DNA of 64,000 bases from Phlebotomus papatasi (Eukaryota; Arthropoda; Insecta; Diptera; Psychodidae). Under the pieces are notes generated by a model, which worked only from the letters and a program-made list of their open reading frames with translations, was not told the DNA's origin and did no database searches. The stretch spans positions 42,480,712-42,544,711 of the forward strand of contig NC_077224.1 in assembly GCF_024763615.1 (NCBI RefSeq). The letters run 5' to 3'. Position 1 is the stretch's first letter. Every line of letters starts with the position of its first letter. The position numbers and the translations under genes were made by a program. Positions 44,310 to 56,126 of this stretch are shown here, piece by piece.

Positions 44310-45836
44310 CTTGTATTTAGACAATGTCAAAGAAATAATAAATGAAGATTGTAACCATGATATTTGATAAATCGTGGCCAAAAATGTGCTATGGGAAACT
44401 GTCCCATCCTCCACTATGTACTTTTGATATTCAGATTTTAATGACGTTCTTCTTGAGTTTTGATTGTGGTTTTAGTTTTGATATAAACATAAATATTTTA
44501 AGCACATTCTAAAAGATTTTTTTTAATACAAATCCCCAGCATTTCTCTACTAAATCACTTGAAAATATGCTATCAGAATTATTTTAAAATCCCATTTTCG
44601 AATTCAGAGAGTCGTTACGGAACCTTTGTTGTAAAAATTTCATAAACATAACTTCTCAGTGATTCAGTACAAGTATCAGTGGAAGTGGAGAACATTCGGA
44701 TGTGGCTTTGGCCATTATGTAATCTCTGTAAGAGGTATTATTAATACTGCAATAATTTAGCAGAATCCAGAAAAGAGGGGCTAAAAAAAAAGGAAAATAC
44801 AGTATGGAGGAATTAAGGCACTATAATACATTCTAATGCGAAATAACATCATACTCTGAGGAGTGATACAGTCGCAAAAGTGTAATGTTGGATGATGGGT
44901 ATACAAACTTTGGGCTGTAACATCAATTCTTTTTCGCATCTTTTTCAATGCGACATGAATATGATATTTCAGAGGGTTTAAAAATAAAATTCACATAAAA
45001 CCAGTCATAAAAACGTGAATGTGTGCGTTTTTGTATGGAGATGGAGAAGCTCCAGGAATGGTAAAGACAGTGTGTGTGTGTAGTTGTTGGGGAGAGCTTT
45101 TATGGAAAAATCATTACCCAGCGCACACAGTGGTGTCTCTTTTTGCGCTATATTTTATATTCATAAAATATAATTCAATGCGGAGTTTAAATTGTACATA
45201 GAAAGTGGCATAGGGTGTAGAAGGGTGGCCCCAAGGATGAGGCACAAGAAGGGTGGCAATGTGTTTCTCCCTATACACTTCATCCTGTTAGGCACTATAC
45301 AATGTCGAACAAACAGTACCAACAGTATTGTATTATTTAAATTTAAATTCACAAATTCTCTTATACCCAGGGTCGACATGAAATATTTTCTAAACACTGT
45401 AATAGATGCTGGTTCACATTGTGATGTCGCTCAAGTTTCGCGTGCGATTTATGTGGGTATGAGTGACACTTTCAAACCCCCTTTTTTTGCTACACCCTCG
45501 CGCGCCCAAAAACCACCTTCCTCATCAGCCCACCACCTTTTTTGAAGCCCGAACCCTCTATTATATTTTGTAATGTGTACCTACACAGTATAAATATATC
45601 AGGCATCGTCAAACTTTTAACAAGCGGGCTAAATTTCTGTAGCTATGAAACACAAAGAAAGAATTTCTTATACTTTCTAAATTAGATACCTGAAACATGA
45701 GGATGAATTTGATGTTGAAATCACATTTCGTCAAATTGAAAAAAAAACCTTTCCTAATTGTTAAGCTAGTGCACGCAGCTTCCATTGGATGTTTTTGGAT
45801 GATGAAACGGATAAGATTGGTTCGACGAGATTTTTT
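44310..45836 (+). other. Unique intergenic stretch, no gene seen
   Basis: About 45000-45560 is less AT-rich and not repeated in the window, with TG-rich and C-rich strings (TGTGTGTGTGTAG, CACCCTCGCGCGCCC). No coding frame stands out; possible regulatory DNA. Confidence 0.4.
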
Positions 45837-45945
45837 ACCCCCAAAATTCAGCCCGCAATCGAATTTTCACGCAATCCGAGTTGCAAACATTTTAAGGTCG
45901 CCTGTAAAGAATCTCAGCTACCATAAGCTTATTTTTGAGCTTATT
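45837..45945 (+). repeat. Dispersed repeat R2 fragment
   Basis: It shares AATCGAATTTTCACGCA, CGAGTTGCAA and AAGAATCTCAGCTACCATAA with 14.55-14.66 kb. Confidence 0.65.
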
Positions 45946-46078
45946 AGGGTAAAGTGATACAAGTTTGGACCATGGAAGCTAATTTACGAAGGCCCTACAA
46001 AAATTGTCCGATCATTTCTATCAGAAACAAACCCTTCGTTCTATTTGAGTTTTGACTTTGTATAAACGATAAAACAAA

Positions 46079-46285
46079 TAGGGTAAAATGATACAAGTTG
46101 GACCATGGTACAAGTTGGACAATGGAGCAAGTTCGACAGGGCTTCTTTTCTTGATAAATTTAGTATACTTAATTTTTAGTTTTATAATTTGGTTCCTTGT
46201 GCTTAAAAAAATAGTACTGTATTTATCAAGAAAAAATTCCTGTCCAACTTGTAACACTAGGTCCAAATTGTATCACTTTACCCTA
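46079..46285. mobile_element. MITE, TAGGGTAAAGTGGTACAAG family
   Basis: Inverted ends TAGGGTAAAATGATACAAGT and TTGTATCACTTTACCCTA. A left-end fragment of the same family lies just before it at 45947-45976. Confidence 0.85.
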
Positions 46286-46477
46286 CTTATCATTTCCCAT
46301 TTGAAATAGTTTGACTACAGAAGGCCAACAAAAGAAAAAGAAAGTTAATTAAAATCGGTTAATAAACATTAGAGATAAAGTGCTGTTTATTTCGGTTTAG
46401 TAAGGCTCGGGGTACTGTGGGGTGGAGTGACGACGAATTCCACCCACTGTTAGAAAGATCTAGATCTCACATACAAT

Positions 46478-47643
46478 GGCGTCAATTCTGAGACCAAGAT
46501 CAAGATCCAGATTAAGAAAATTTCAAGATTTTTGTATTCTGAAATCAAAATATCAAGATCAAGATGTCAAATCTGTCAATTGTCTTGGAATCTTGAAATC
46601 CAAGAGACATAAACCGTGTGGATATCAAGATTTCTAATTCTGAAACCAATATTTTAAGATTTCATGACGTCAAATTTCTTGTTTTCTTGAAATAATTCCA
46701 AGAAATTCTCGGAGGTGCTTGGAATGAATTTTCAAGATACTAACAAATTGAAGAGTTTCATACGGAAATGACTTATTGATGATAAATATTTCTATAAGAG
46801 ATGGTACAAAAATAGAATTACTAAGAAAAGTACTGCGTTTGGATTTGTAATTTAATAGAAATAGTACATATTTCTAGATGTTCGTATCGAAGTACAACAC
46901 TCTGATAATACCTGAAAAAAACCACATCTTACATAAGAATTTGGGGCCTCGAGTGGGTCAGTGGATAGAGTAGTAGCTCTATGACTGCGAGGTCTGGAGT
47001 TCAAAGCTGAGCAGCAGCAGAAAAAGATTTCTCATGCCATATCGGCTTTGAATTCGTCCAGTGAATAAATGAATAGTAATGTCAATGGTGCATATTGCAA
47101 AAAAAGTGAACCGCCTAAACAATAGAGGCTGGTACGAGAACGAGTTTCGATGTGAAAGTGGTACTTCAATCGATACAAATATTCACTGTCACTGATCCGA
47201 AAACACACACCGAGAAGGGATGCTGTGATATAGTAACAGCACTGACTGCTCACAGAGCTGTGATATAGAGCGGCTACCCGTATCGGGGGATAAGATAGAA
47301 TAGGAGTGGGGAAGCATAAGGGGCCCAATTGGTGGCCTGGATGCATCGGAATATCCGAAATGGAGAACTGACCCCTGGCAAAATCTTATCTCTTATTTTA
47401 CATAAGAATTTCAAGGTATATTACAGGTCACAAGTTTGGTTTGCACTTTCTGTATTCCCGTTAAATAAAAAATTAAGATATTTGTCAGAAGTGACGTTTC
47501 GTTAAGTGTGGAAAATGTTGAAATCTTTGTTTCTTAGCTAAGACATTTTAAGTTCCATAAATGCTTTGCGTCAGAATATGAAATCTTGATCTTGGAAAAA
47601 TTTGACAGCGAGAAATCTTGATCTTGATCTCAGAATTGAGGCC
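46478..47643. mobile_element. Foldback element with CAAGATCAAGAT-rich arms, interrupted by a SINE
   Basis: The arm GCGTCAATTCTGAGACCAAG (46480 onward) pairs with the right arm CTTGATCTCAGAATTGAGGC (47622-47641). AAGATCAAGAT phrases recur in both halves. A SINE at 46943-47397 splits it. Confidence 0.6.
46943..47397 (+). mobile_element. tRNA-headed SINE with 14-bp target duplication
   Basis: Flanked by TTACATAAGAATTT on both sides (46929-46942 and 47398-47411). The head has an A-box-like GTGGATAGAGTAG and a B-box-like GAGTTCAAAGC. The body phrase GGTACGAGAACGAGTTTCGA recurs at 53560-53580. Length is about 455 bp. Confidence 0.85.
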
Positions 47644-48360
47644 AATATATACTAAAATTTCATCCAAATCTCTTCATAAACACCGAAAATACACTACGGT
47701 CAAGACATTTTTGATTATAGCTCAGGTAAGGGAATATCTAGGGAAGAGTGCGACCTACTGTTGGAAAAGTGTCGACCGATTCTGTTAAATCGAATGCAGG
47801 TAGGATGTCAGAAAATTATACTTGCTCCATGGGAGTATGGGAGTTTTCAAAAATACCAAAATTTTACAACTGACAATTAGAACACGAGATATGGTCATTT
47901 GAAAATTATGTTTTTGACCCTTTATAGTTCGGGTCAGTGGGTGGGCCGGGATGCTTAAGTTTTTTCAATCGAAAGGTCTTAGACCCAGCTATAACATACC
48001 AAAATTTGAGATTAATCGATGCCATAGGGGCTGAGTTATTGAGAAAACAAAATTTTAGTGCGTTCCAAAATGGCGGAAGGGACCGGGTAGTATTGACGTC
48101 ACCAACTTCTAGACACCTATCGACTTTTAAGCTTTGCCGAAAACCGCTTGTCCATATCTCTTTGCGTTCTCACTCCAGAAGCGGTTATACGAAGCATCGA
48201 TGGATTTGACGGGATGTTCCGAACATCCACGAAAATTTGTTATTAGTTCACATGATATTTGTGATATATGAGTGTCAAAACATGTACAGATCCAAAATTT
48301 GAGCCCGATCTGACATGGTGGCACTTTACCTCAGACAACAAAAGCTGAGATTGTAAAGAC
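47640..48360. repeat. Dispersed repeat R2
   Basis: It contains CCAGCTATAACATACCAAAA, TCGGGTCAG and CCCGATCTGACATGGTGG, all matching 13.8-14.3 kb in opposite orientation. Confidence 0.6.
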
Positions 48361-48869
48361 CTACAATTATAAATGTTCATTTTTCATTGAAATAACACCA
48401 TCCATAATACAATCACAATATGCGTGAATGTGAAGAGACGGTTTCTACTTGCTCATTATCCTGTTTTGCACAATAAGCAAGATTCAAATAGAGACTGTGA
48501 AATTTCCAAGATGTTCAGATGCTTGACATTTATATTTATAAATTGTTGGATAAAATTTTACAACAAAAAAATCAACAAACTAATCTTTGCTTAAGTGTAC
48601 AATTGTAGAGTATACACGAAATACGTAACAAATGGACTATTAGTAACTGAGCTCTTTGGATAAATTGTCTTTCTAGTCAGCGTTAGAACTTGTTGATAAA
48701 ATCAAATAATTTTCCAAAGCTTTCAATACAGAGCATACCACATCTAATTTGAAAAAATTATGTACATGAAATATTTATTAATATTATTTATTTTGAAGTA
48801 TACCGGGCTTTCTTGCCATTATGCACATTGTTCAATTCCAATATGTCCTTTCAAATATTTCAATCATTT

Positions 48870-48941
48870 GCACCGGGCGTAACTCGAACACTGCCTAAGA
48901 GCCGAACGCACTTACCAATTGCGCCGTGGACGTGGACCCCC
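48870..48941 (-). mobile_element. tRNA-like SINE head on the minus strand
   Basis: The minus strand reads GGCGCAATTGGTAAGTGCG (A-box-like) and, further on, GTGTTCGAGTTAC (B-box-like), then CGCCCGGTGC. The rest of the element is not delimited. Confidence 0.55.
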
Positions 48942-50359
48942 CTTCATGAATATAGACTTAAACAGTTTATTAACGAAAATCCAAAAGAAAAAATTAACCG
49001 AACAATTGTGAAATTGAATAATTGCATGTATAATTCTGAGAATCTTATTATTAGCAAATTCTAATGCTAACCGAAAGCACGATTTGTCCTAAATGTCTAG
49101 TTAAGATTCACCGTCGTCGATTATCTCTAATAAGGTAAGTTATCTTCAGGATGATAAGGAATAAGATCTGACAGGTTTACCCTGAGTTTGTAGTCATCAC
49201 TTCCCGTTACGAGCATTTCAACAAAAACTAAACTATTTCTAAAATTTAAACTGATCCTACCTGTTTTTTATTAATAAATGTATTATTGTAGTGTAGAATA
49301 ATAAGGTTATTTTTATTTTAAAAGAAAAATAAAAATTGTGTGTTCCATTGTCTAGAATGCAAATACTTAAACGGATCGAATCAATTTTCAAACAACGAAT
49401 TGTAAATAAGGGGTGTGTATAAATTTTTGCTGGTCCAATCTAGTGATCAAATTGTTTAATTCACCGAGAAAAATGGAATTTATTTAAATTGAATATTTTG
49501 CATTTAATGTTAAAAATTCTGGGTAAATATTCGAATCAATTGACTTTTCTTTCAATACAAACGAAATAATTTTGATTTTGAAAGTAATAACAATAATTTC
49601 AAATATTTTTACATTCATACGGAGAATAAATACTTTTTCTTTTAGCGCGAATGTTTAAATATTTGAAATAAATACCTCAGCTTTTGAATCAAAGATAATA
49701 TATGGTAAAAATAACAATTATACATTGAAAATGAAAAACTACACATTTATATTAAATGTGCAACGTTGTGTTGTCAAAAATAAAATTTTACTTTTGATTT
49801 AAAAGTACTGTTTTATGAAATCAAATGCAACAAGCATTAATTTAATGGGTAAAATTTAATACTGACATTTTTGTATACATCTTAATATTATCTGTATTTA
49901 TTTCAAATGAAAAAGACTTTTTAAACAATTGTTTCAAAATTTTATTTCAAATGATTTTTTTTCTATCTAAACATTAAATGATCAGGTATTAAATTGAATT
50001 GTGGAAACTTTTCTGTATAAAATATGCATTTCATTTAAATGTAAAAATTAAAGAACTTTGAGTAAATATTTGATACGAATGGTTTTTGTCGTTAAATATA
50101 AATAACAGTAGTTTTTACATTTACTGCAGTCGTCATAATTTGAAAAATTATTCATTTAAATTAGGGTGAAAATTAAATTCCTTTCATCATAAATATCAAT
50201 ACGTTTTAAGTGAATAACTACTTATTCTAATCGAATACAATATGTAAAAATAATTACATTTTATTATTTAAACTTAAACTTTAGCCAAATGAAACAACAT
50301 GTCATTTGCAACTAATTTCACATTTTCGTAAAAACCCTCTTTTTTGTTTTCTCAATAGC

Positions 50360-50700
50360 TTGGTCTCTATGGCATCAATCACGCTCAAATTTCAGTATGT
50401 TATAGCTGGGCCTTAGAGCTTCGACTAAAAAAAAAAACGCAAAACTTCCCGGGCTAGAATCAAATTATTTTTCTTTAAATGGTTATAGCTCTGTTTCTAA
50501 CTCTCATAATTTGATCAATGAGGGCGTTTTGGTAAACTTTCGTGAAATGCCGATCTCCTTTTAACATCATAAGTTCGTAAAACTACAGTGCTATAATTAA
50601 AAAGAAAACTTTCCAATTTTCTAAGTTAATTAGCTCCGGCTCTATAGCACGGATCGGGCTGAAATTTTGGTAGAGGGAGCGGATTGAGCTAAAAATTCTT
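50360..50700. repeat. Dispersed repeat R2
   Basis: AATTTCAGTATGTTATAGCT and GGGCCTTAGAGCTTCG match 14.07-14.11 kb and 61.05 kb. Confidence 0.65.
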
Positions 50701-51050
50701 CATGAATCTCTCTTAAACATGCCTAAGAAACTTACTTATGTTATAAAGAATAAGGTAAATACCAATTATTAAAGCATTCTTATTGATTAGGTTTTTTAAA
50801 TTTTCATTTTAAAAAAATTGAATGAATTTCGCTCTAAATCATCCAAAAATTTAATATTTGGCTGACGTACACGCACGAACGCAAATGCACGAGGGTCAGT
50901 GTATTGTGTTCTTCAAATGACGTGTTTGCATAAAATAAATAATATTAGTTTCTATATGCATTGATTATAACAATTAATAATTTGAATGAAATTTATATTT
51001 ATTTAGAATGAAAAACCAATCAAATCTAATACTATTTTTTGAATCAATAG

Positions 51051-52640
51051 CATAAGTATTTGAAAAAAAGGAAATTACATTCAGATCTATGACTGATTTT
51101 ATCAGTACGGAAAACATTAAAACGAGTCAGTCTTGAAGAAACCGCTGAGTTGAAAAGTTGTCACACAAATTATTTCCAATCTATTTGAAAATGAAAAAAA
51201 AACTAAAAAAATGTTAGAGTGAATAAGTAAACTTATAAAGTGGCAAAAATCATCAAGTGATCGACAAAGAAATTTGATAAAGTGTTGGAAATCGTTAGAT
51301 TGGGTAAGTAAAAAAATATTTGCCAGAAAAGTATTAACCATATTCGGTAAATTAAATTAAATTTATTTCTTCTTTTAAGCTAAAATGGAATGTCAAACTT
51401 TTTATTATTTTATTTAAATTTAAAATTCGTCGTAAGAATTTTTTATTATTTAATACTTTACTAACGATTTGTAATTTTCAATATTTTTCAAGTTCAATCG
51501 ATCATCCTGATTGCAAGTCATTGTTGATTGGAAACGTCCGTGAGCAGAAGCTGGAAAATTATCCCCATCTGTTTTATCGAACTACTTTTCTTCAAAAATT
51601 CCATCTAGGAGAGACCTAAATAGTATCAAGGTAAGAAAATTGATTTTTTTTTGTAATGCAATAAGAATTACATAATCTGTGAAAGTTAGCATTGATCTTT
51701 ACAAAGAAATATTGGACCTCGCATAATTTTTTTATTATAAAAATGTTAATTATATCAACTTATTTATGTTGAATATGTATTTTCAATTATCGCTTTGGAA
51801 AATATCATACTGGAAAAGTTTTTAATTTCATTTTTATTTTTATTCTTTCTTTTATCAATCGTGGTAACCGTTGAATCCGTTCACTGGGCAAAGGACAATC
51901 ATTGTCTTTTCCATGGAATTGGAAAAGTGATTCGCAGATAGCAGCAGAACTCAGAGCAAACAGTAAAGGCCGTAAATCTGCAAAACACAACTTAGAAAAG
52001 TGAGCGCTGTAATAAAAGTAGACGAGGAGCACTACCACTGATCAAGTAAGTTACATTGAATAATTACAAATTATTAACCGCCATTGGTGAAAAATAAATA
52101 CTGTAGCCCTACAATTATTACCTGGAATTATAATTATCACCAGAATAAAAAACGAAATTCTACTAAAGTTTTGAGAAAACAAGATTCTATAATCAAAATT
52201 AAATTTTTTATGATTAACATAAAAGGACATCATATTATACGTATAAGTTTTTTCGAGACTTATTGTTGGTTTCTTTTAAAGATTATGGGATAGGACTATA
52301 ATTATTTCAGCACTCTATTTTCAATAGCTATTTCCGCTATTTCAATAGATACCATATAGATTCAGATTTTTAATTCCATTTAATTTTATTTTCTGTCTTT
52401 CAGATTTCATTATGTCATCGTTTATCTTTACGGGGCAAAACACAATCAGTCTTTTGAAATATCTTATTTCTTCTGAAACTGGTAAACACAATTGGGAGAA
52501 AGCAGAAGAACATACATCCAAAAGCTGAGAAGAAGACTTCACGAAACTACTAGAAAGTCGTGCAACACCCCATAGAAATTAATGTAATACAATTTTATTG
52601 TGAATACACATTATTTATGTCAAATAAATTTATTTTTGAA
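51051..52640 (+). ncRNA. Candidate spliced non-coding transcript
   Basis: Near-consensus donors follow one another on the + strand: TTGG|GTAAGT (51303), AAG|GTAAGA (51629), CAA|GTAAGT (52045). Good acceptors are TTATTTCTTCTTTTAAG (ends 51379) or ATATTTTTCAAG (ends 51491), and TTTTCTGTCTTTCAG (ends 52403). Sequence between acceptors and donors is less AT-rich than between donors and acceptors. An AATAAA lies at 52623. No long frame spans the joined pieces. This is inference only. Confidence 0.3.
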
Positions 52641-53421
52641 ATCATAGCAAGAGTTTTTTAAATATACCCTGGTACTGTTATATCTACCCGAGAATATTAT
52701 TTGATTTAATGTGGAGGAATATCAAAGCAAACATATTTGCCATTGAATCTATGGTAAAGTACATTTAAATATACCAAGGAAATTTTTAATTTTACCCATT
52801 GTGTATTTAAATTAATGGTAAATCGTGGTTAAAACAAATATTTCTACTATTGAAACTATGGTAGTGTTACCCAGAAATTTTTGATTCTACCCATGAAAGT
52901 GTTTAAAATCCACTTTAGAAATAAAGTGCAAATGTATTTGATTTAAAAGACATGTTTTCTTTTCAAATACAGTGCCATTCAAAATAAATACAAATATATT
53001 TGTTGTGGCTATGATTACTGCCTTTCAGATCAAATGTAAAAATATTTGAAGTAAAAGTCATCTGTATTTAAATCAAAAAATACTTTAAAATCAAATGTAT
53101 TCTACCATTGGGGCCAAAATACCCATAATTTCATTTGATTTTACCCAGAAAAACATTAATACTACCCATAAAATTTTTCTCGGTGTTGTTATCGGTGGTG
53201 ATATACATTGACAGTTTCACTCAATTTAAGCCAACATTGCTCGGAGATCGGCGTCCCTAATTGTTTTTGTCCATATATCCTAAGTGATAGAAAAACCATT
53301 TCTGAAATGTTTAAACAAATCGTTTTTTATAAAGTAGTTTGGGATGGGTGATGTTCGCCTTAGACTTTGTCAAGCAAACGATGTGTTCCAGTTTTTTTCT
53401 TCAAGTTAAAGTAGAAAGCAA

Positions 53422-53600
53422 GGACCCTTACGGATCATTTGGTAGAGTGAGCAGTGAGTATTATTTTTAAGACTGTGAAGTCCTCCGGGTTCGAGTCAGG
53501 GTAGCTGCAGAGTTTTCGGCTATCAAATCTTTCTAGAATTAGTCCAACCTGAGAGAGGTTGGTACAAAAACGAGTTTCGATATAAAGAGTTCTATTAAAC
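53422..53600 (+). mobile_element. tRNA-headed SINE, second copy (interrupted)
   Basis: The head contains TTGGTAGAGTGAGCAGTG and GGGTTCGAGTC (B box), and the body GGTACAAAAACGAGTTTCGA, as in the SINE at 46943. The likely continuation lies at about 54770-54840 (CGTGATAGAAACAGCACTG; compare GTGATATAGTAACAGCACTG at 47217-47236). Confidence 0.65.
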
Positions 53601-53644
53601 TGATCCTTTTAGCAACTGACCCATCTGATACTCTTATTTTAGGA

Positions 53645-53751
53645 CAGAATATCCTTCTGGTGAGCGTCGATGTATTGGGTACAACGCAAAAGTAAAACAC
53701 ACAATTTACCAGAGCTTTCGACACGTATCGTGTCATCTTCAGTGGTTCTTG
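53645..53751 (-). mobile_element. Half of a hammerhead-type foldback element
   Basis: It shares TCCTTC.GGTGAGCGTCG, ACACACAATTTACCAGAGCT and CAGTGGTTCTTG with the element at 2169-2607. The sequence resumes at about 54644 (TGGTTAGTTTTTTCTTTG; compare GGTTGGTCTTTTCTTTAGG at 2295) after a 0.9 kb insert. Confidence 0.75.
53708..53746 (-). ncRNA. Hammerhead-ribozyme-like motif H8 (best preserved)
   Basis: On the minus strand: ACCA arm, CTGAAGA, an extra T, a perfect hairpin GACAC/GTGTC (loop GATAC), GAA, AGCT palindrome, C, TGGT arm. Every helix pairs without mismatch. Confidence 0.65.
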
Positions 53752-54643
53752 CCCCATAGCAAAATTCCGCAAAAATTCCAATGGAAAACTTGCGTCCAAA
53801 TGGCTAAATTCGCTGGAATTTGACGCTAAAATTCCACTAAGTTTTCCTATGGAATTTAAAGCCGGAAATTCCATGGAAATCATAGTGCTCCATGGAATTT
53901 ACTAGTACGACATGCTGGAATTCCAGCGTTAAATTCCGCGGTATTCCGCGGAAGATTTATATGGAAACTCACACGTGAAACGTCCGCGGGATAAGCTGGA
54001 AAAAACATATGGAAATTTCCACTATCTTTCCATAGTGTTTTATATGGATTTTTCCACTAGTTTTCTGAAATGTCAAACAAGTAAAATGGTGTTGTGAAAA
54101 CTTTTAGAATTTGTTTCCAAACCTTCCGTAAACATTTCTAGTGATTCATGTGGCAATTATAATATAATTAATTATGCGATGCTGCGTTTCGTGTAGATAA
54201 TAATGAAGTGATTACATTAAATAGGTCGCCAACCTAAAATAATGCTGTTTTTATGTTAATTAATATATATTTTAGGAAAAAAATTTTTTTTTAATAAAAT
54301 ATTTTTTTATTGCTCAAAGTGTCAATTCGTTATTGCTGGTTTATAAAAACATATTATAATCCTCGTAATCTTTGCCGTTTCTATAAAATTCGGAAGTAAA
54401 ATCATGAGGTGCATGTGACAGCTTCATTTTTTCTCCATTTTATTTTGGTGGAAAAATCCACATAAATTCCAGGAGCATTTCCATGGATGTATTCTATAGA
54501 AAAAATCCAGCATAAATCCATTAAATTTTCCTTGGAACCTATTATGGAAAATTCCTATGGAATTTTTTAAGGAAAAATAGTGGAAAATTCCAAGGAATTT
54601 TTCGCTTGTTATTCCTATTCCGCTTTCTTTTGCAATGGGGTGG
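53752..54643. mobile_element. TIR element with CCCCATAGCAAAA ends, about 0.89 kb
   Basis: Inverted ends CCCCATAGCAAAA and TTTTGCAATGGGG (one mismatch). The interior is built of TTCCATGGAA-like strings (AAATTCC, TTCCATGGAAAT, GGAATTT) in both orientations. It splits the hammerhead-type element. Confidence 0.75.
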
Positions 54644-55243
54644 TTAGTTTTTTCTTTGCTCTACTTTTTGCTACAACAGTTTCTTGTAATTAGTTAGGAA
54701 TGATTTTTTTTCTTTCTTTGTTGCACAGCAAACGGCTTGGTACTTGAATATCCATCTGAGGTTGGTGTATTGTATCGTGATAGAAACAGCACTGTGTGTA
54801 CATTCTGGTACACAGAAGCCAAGATCTAGAGCTGAAGGATCACATTGAGGTCATTGCTTCATTTATATTTTTTTTACCTAAGTGACGATCGATAAATTTT
54901 GACACTTGAGCACTTCGAAATTCGAACAGGAAGTACTTCAGCCTCACAGCGGAATTATCAAAAGGTAAGAATGTCCCTTTATTTGCATTTCATATATATC
55001 TTTAAATTTTTCAAACTCCACTTGTGTATGGTAAGGATAAGTACTATCTTAGTAAGGTCGAAAAATGTCGAAGAACAGCAAATCCATATATTTATAGACA
55101 ACAGACACGTCTCTCCAATCTGATTAGTGAATGAATAAATAAAGTACGTGTCACCGAAAGCCTGGGGTGACATGATAATTTCTTTTCGATCATGTCGACT
55201 GTCGATTCTGAAAAATTTGAATGATAGCTGCACTTTTTATAAC

Positions 55244-56126
55244 TAGGGTAAATTAAGCTAATTCAAAACCTGCTCCAAATGGAAATTTTTCGCTACTCCA
55301 AATGGAAACGTCATTGTTTTCATGATAAATACAGTACTAAATTATTATATTTATATATTTTCTATACCACAGTTCCATTATTTAGTTAATTTTGCTCCAA
55401 ATAAAGAGAAAATCCATTCATATTCACAAATTTTAATTTGTTAATTTCTCAGAAAAATTAAAAGTGTACCTTTTCACCATAGAATTTTTCATCGATCGAC
55501 CATGTTTTCCAATGAAAAACACAATAAAGTGACTGTTGTTTATTCGTTTTGTTTAACATTTATGTCATATTTCTGGATAATTTTAGTTAGATTAAGTGCT
55601 AATCTTTATTGTTAATGGTACGTGAAGTTTTCAAATGAAATAATAACCTATTCCGTGAACAAAAAGGGTTTTTCTGAAGTGTCTGCAAATGCTTCAATAG
55701 GAAACCTCGAAAATATGATTTTTTTGGAGAGATTTTCTTATTGTTTTAGATGGGAAAGGAGAAAAAAACCAGGAATAATAACAAATCCTGCACTCAAGAG
55801 CAACTCAACAAGGTTTTGGAAGCCTTTCGTCGCAGTTTCACTTACACTGTTTGTCTCCAATTAGAACATTTCCCTTGTCTCCATTTGGATTAATATGTTT
55901 CCAATACAAGCATTTTACACTCGCGTATTTTTCTTGTATTTAAGAAGTTTTCAAATTGGTTGTTTAGTGAAAAATCTAAAGATTTTTCACTAAACAGTAA
56001 CATTTTAGAAGAGCCAAGGAGCAAATTTATGTAATTCTCTTTAGAAAAAATATGAACTTAATGGGTTGAATCTTCTGTCAAAGTTAAAGTGTCTGGAAAT
56101 GGTTTTGAATTAGGACATTTACCCTA
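55244..56126. mobile_element. Inverted-repeat element, TAGGGTAAATTAAG ends
   Basis: The left end TAGGGTAAATTAAGCTAATT then CAAAAC pairs with the right end GTTTTGAATTAGGACATTTA then CCCTA; length about 883 bp. CTCCAAATGGAAA phrases repeat inside. Confidence 0.7.

Larger units (their letters stand above)
49462..53185. mobile_element. Possible 3.7 kb element with CACCGAGAAAAAT ends
   Basis: CACCGAGAAAAAT (49462-49474) and ATTTTTCTCGGTG (53173-53185) are exact inverted ends. Both flanking interiors are AT-rich with many TTTAAAT/AAATATTTGAA strings and look alike in style. It may instead be two unrelated ends with other sequence (R2 at 50.36-50.70, a possible transcript at 51.0-52.6) between them. 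Confidence 0.4.
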
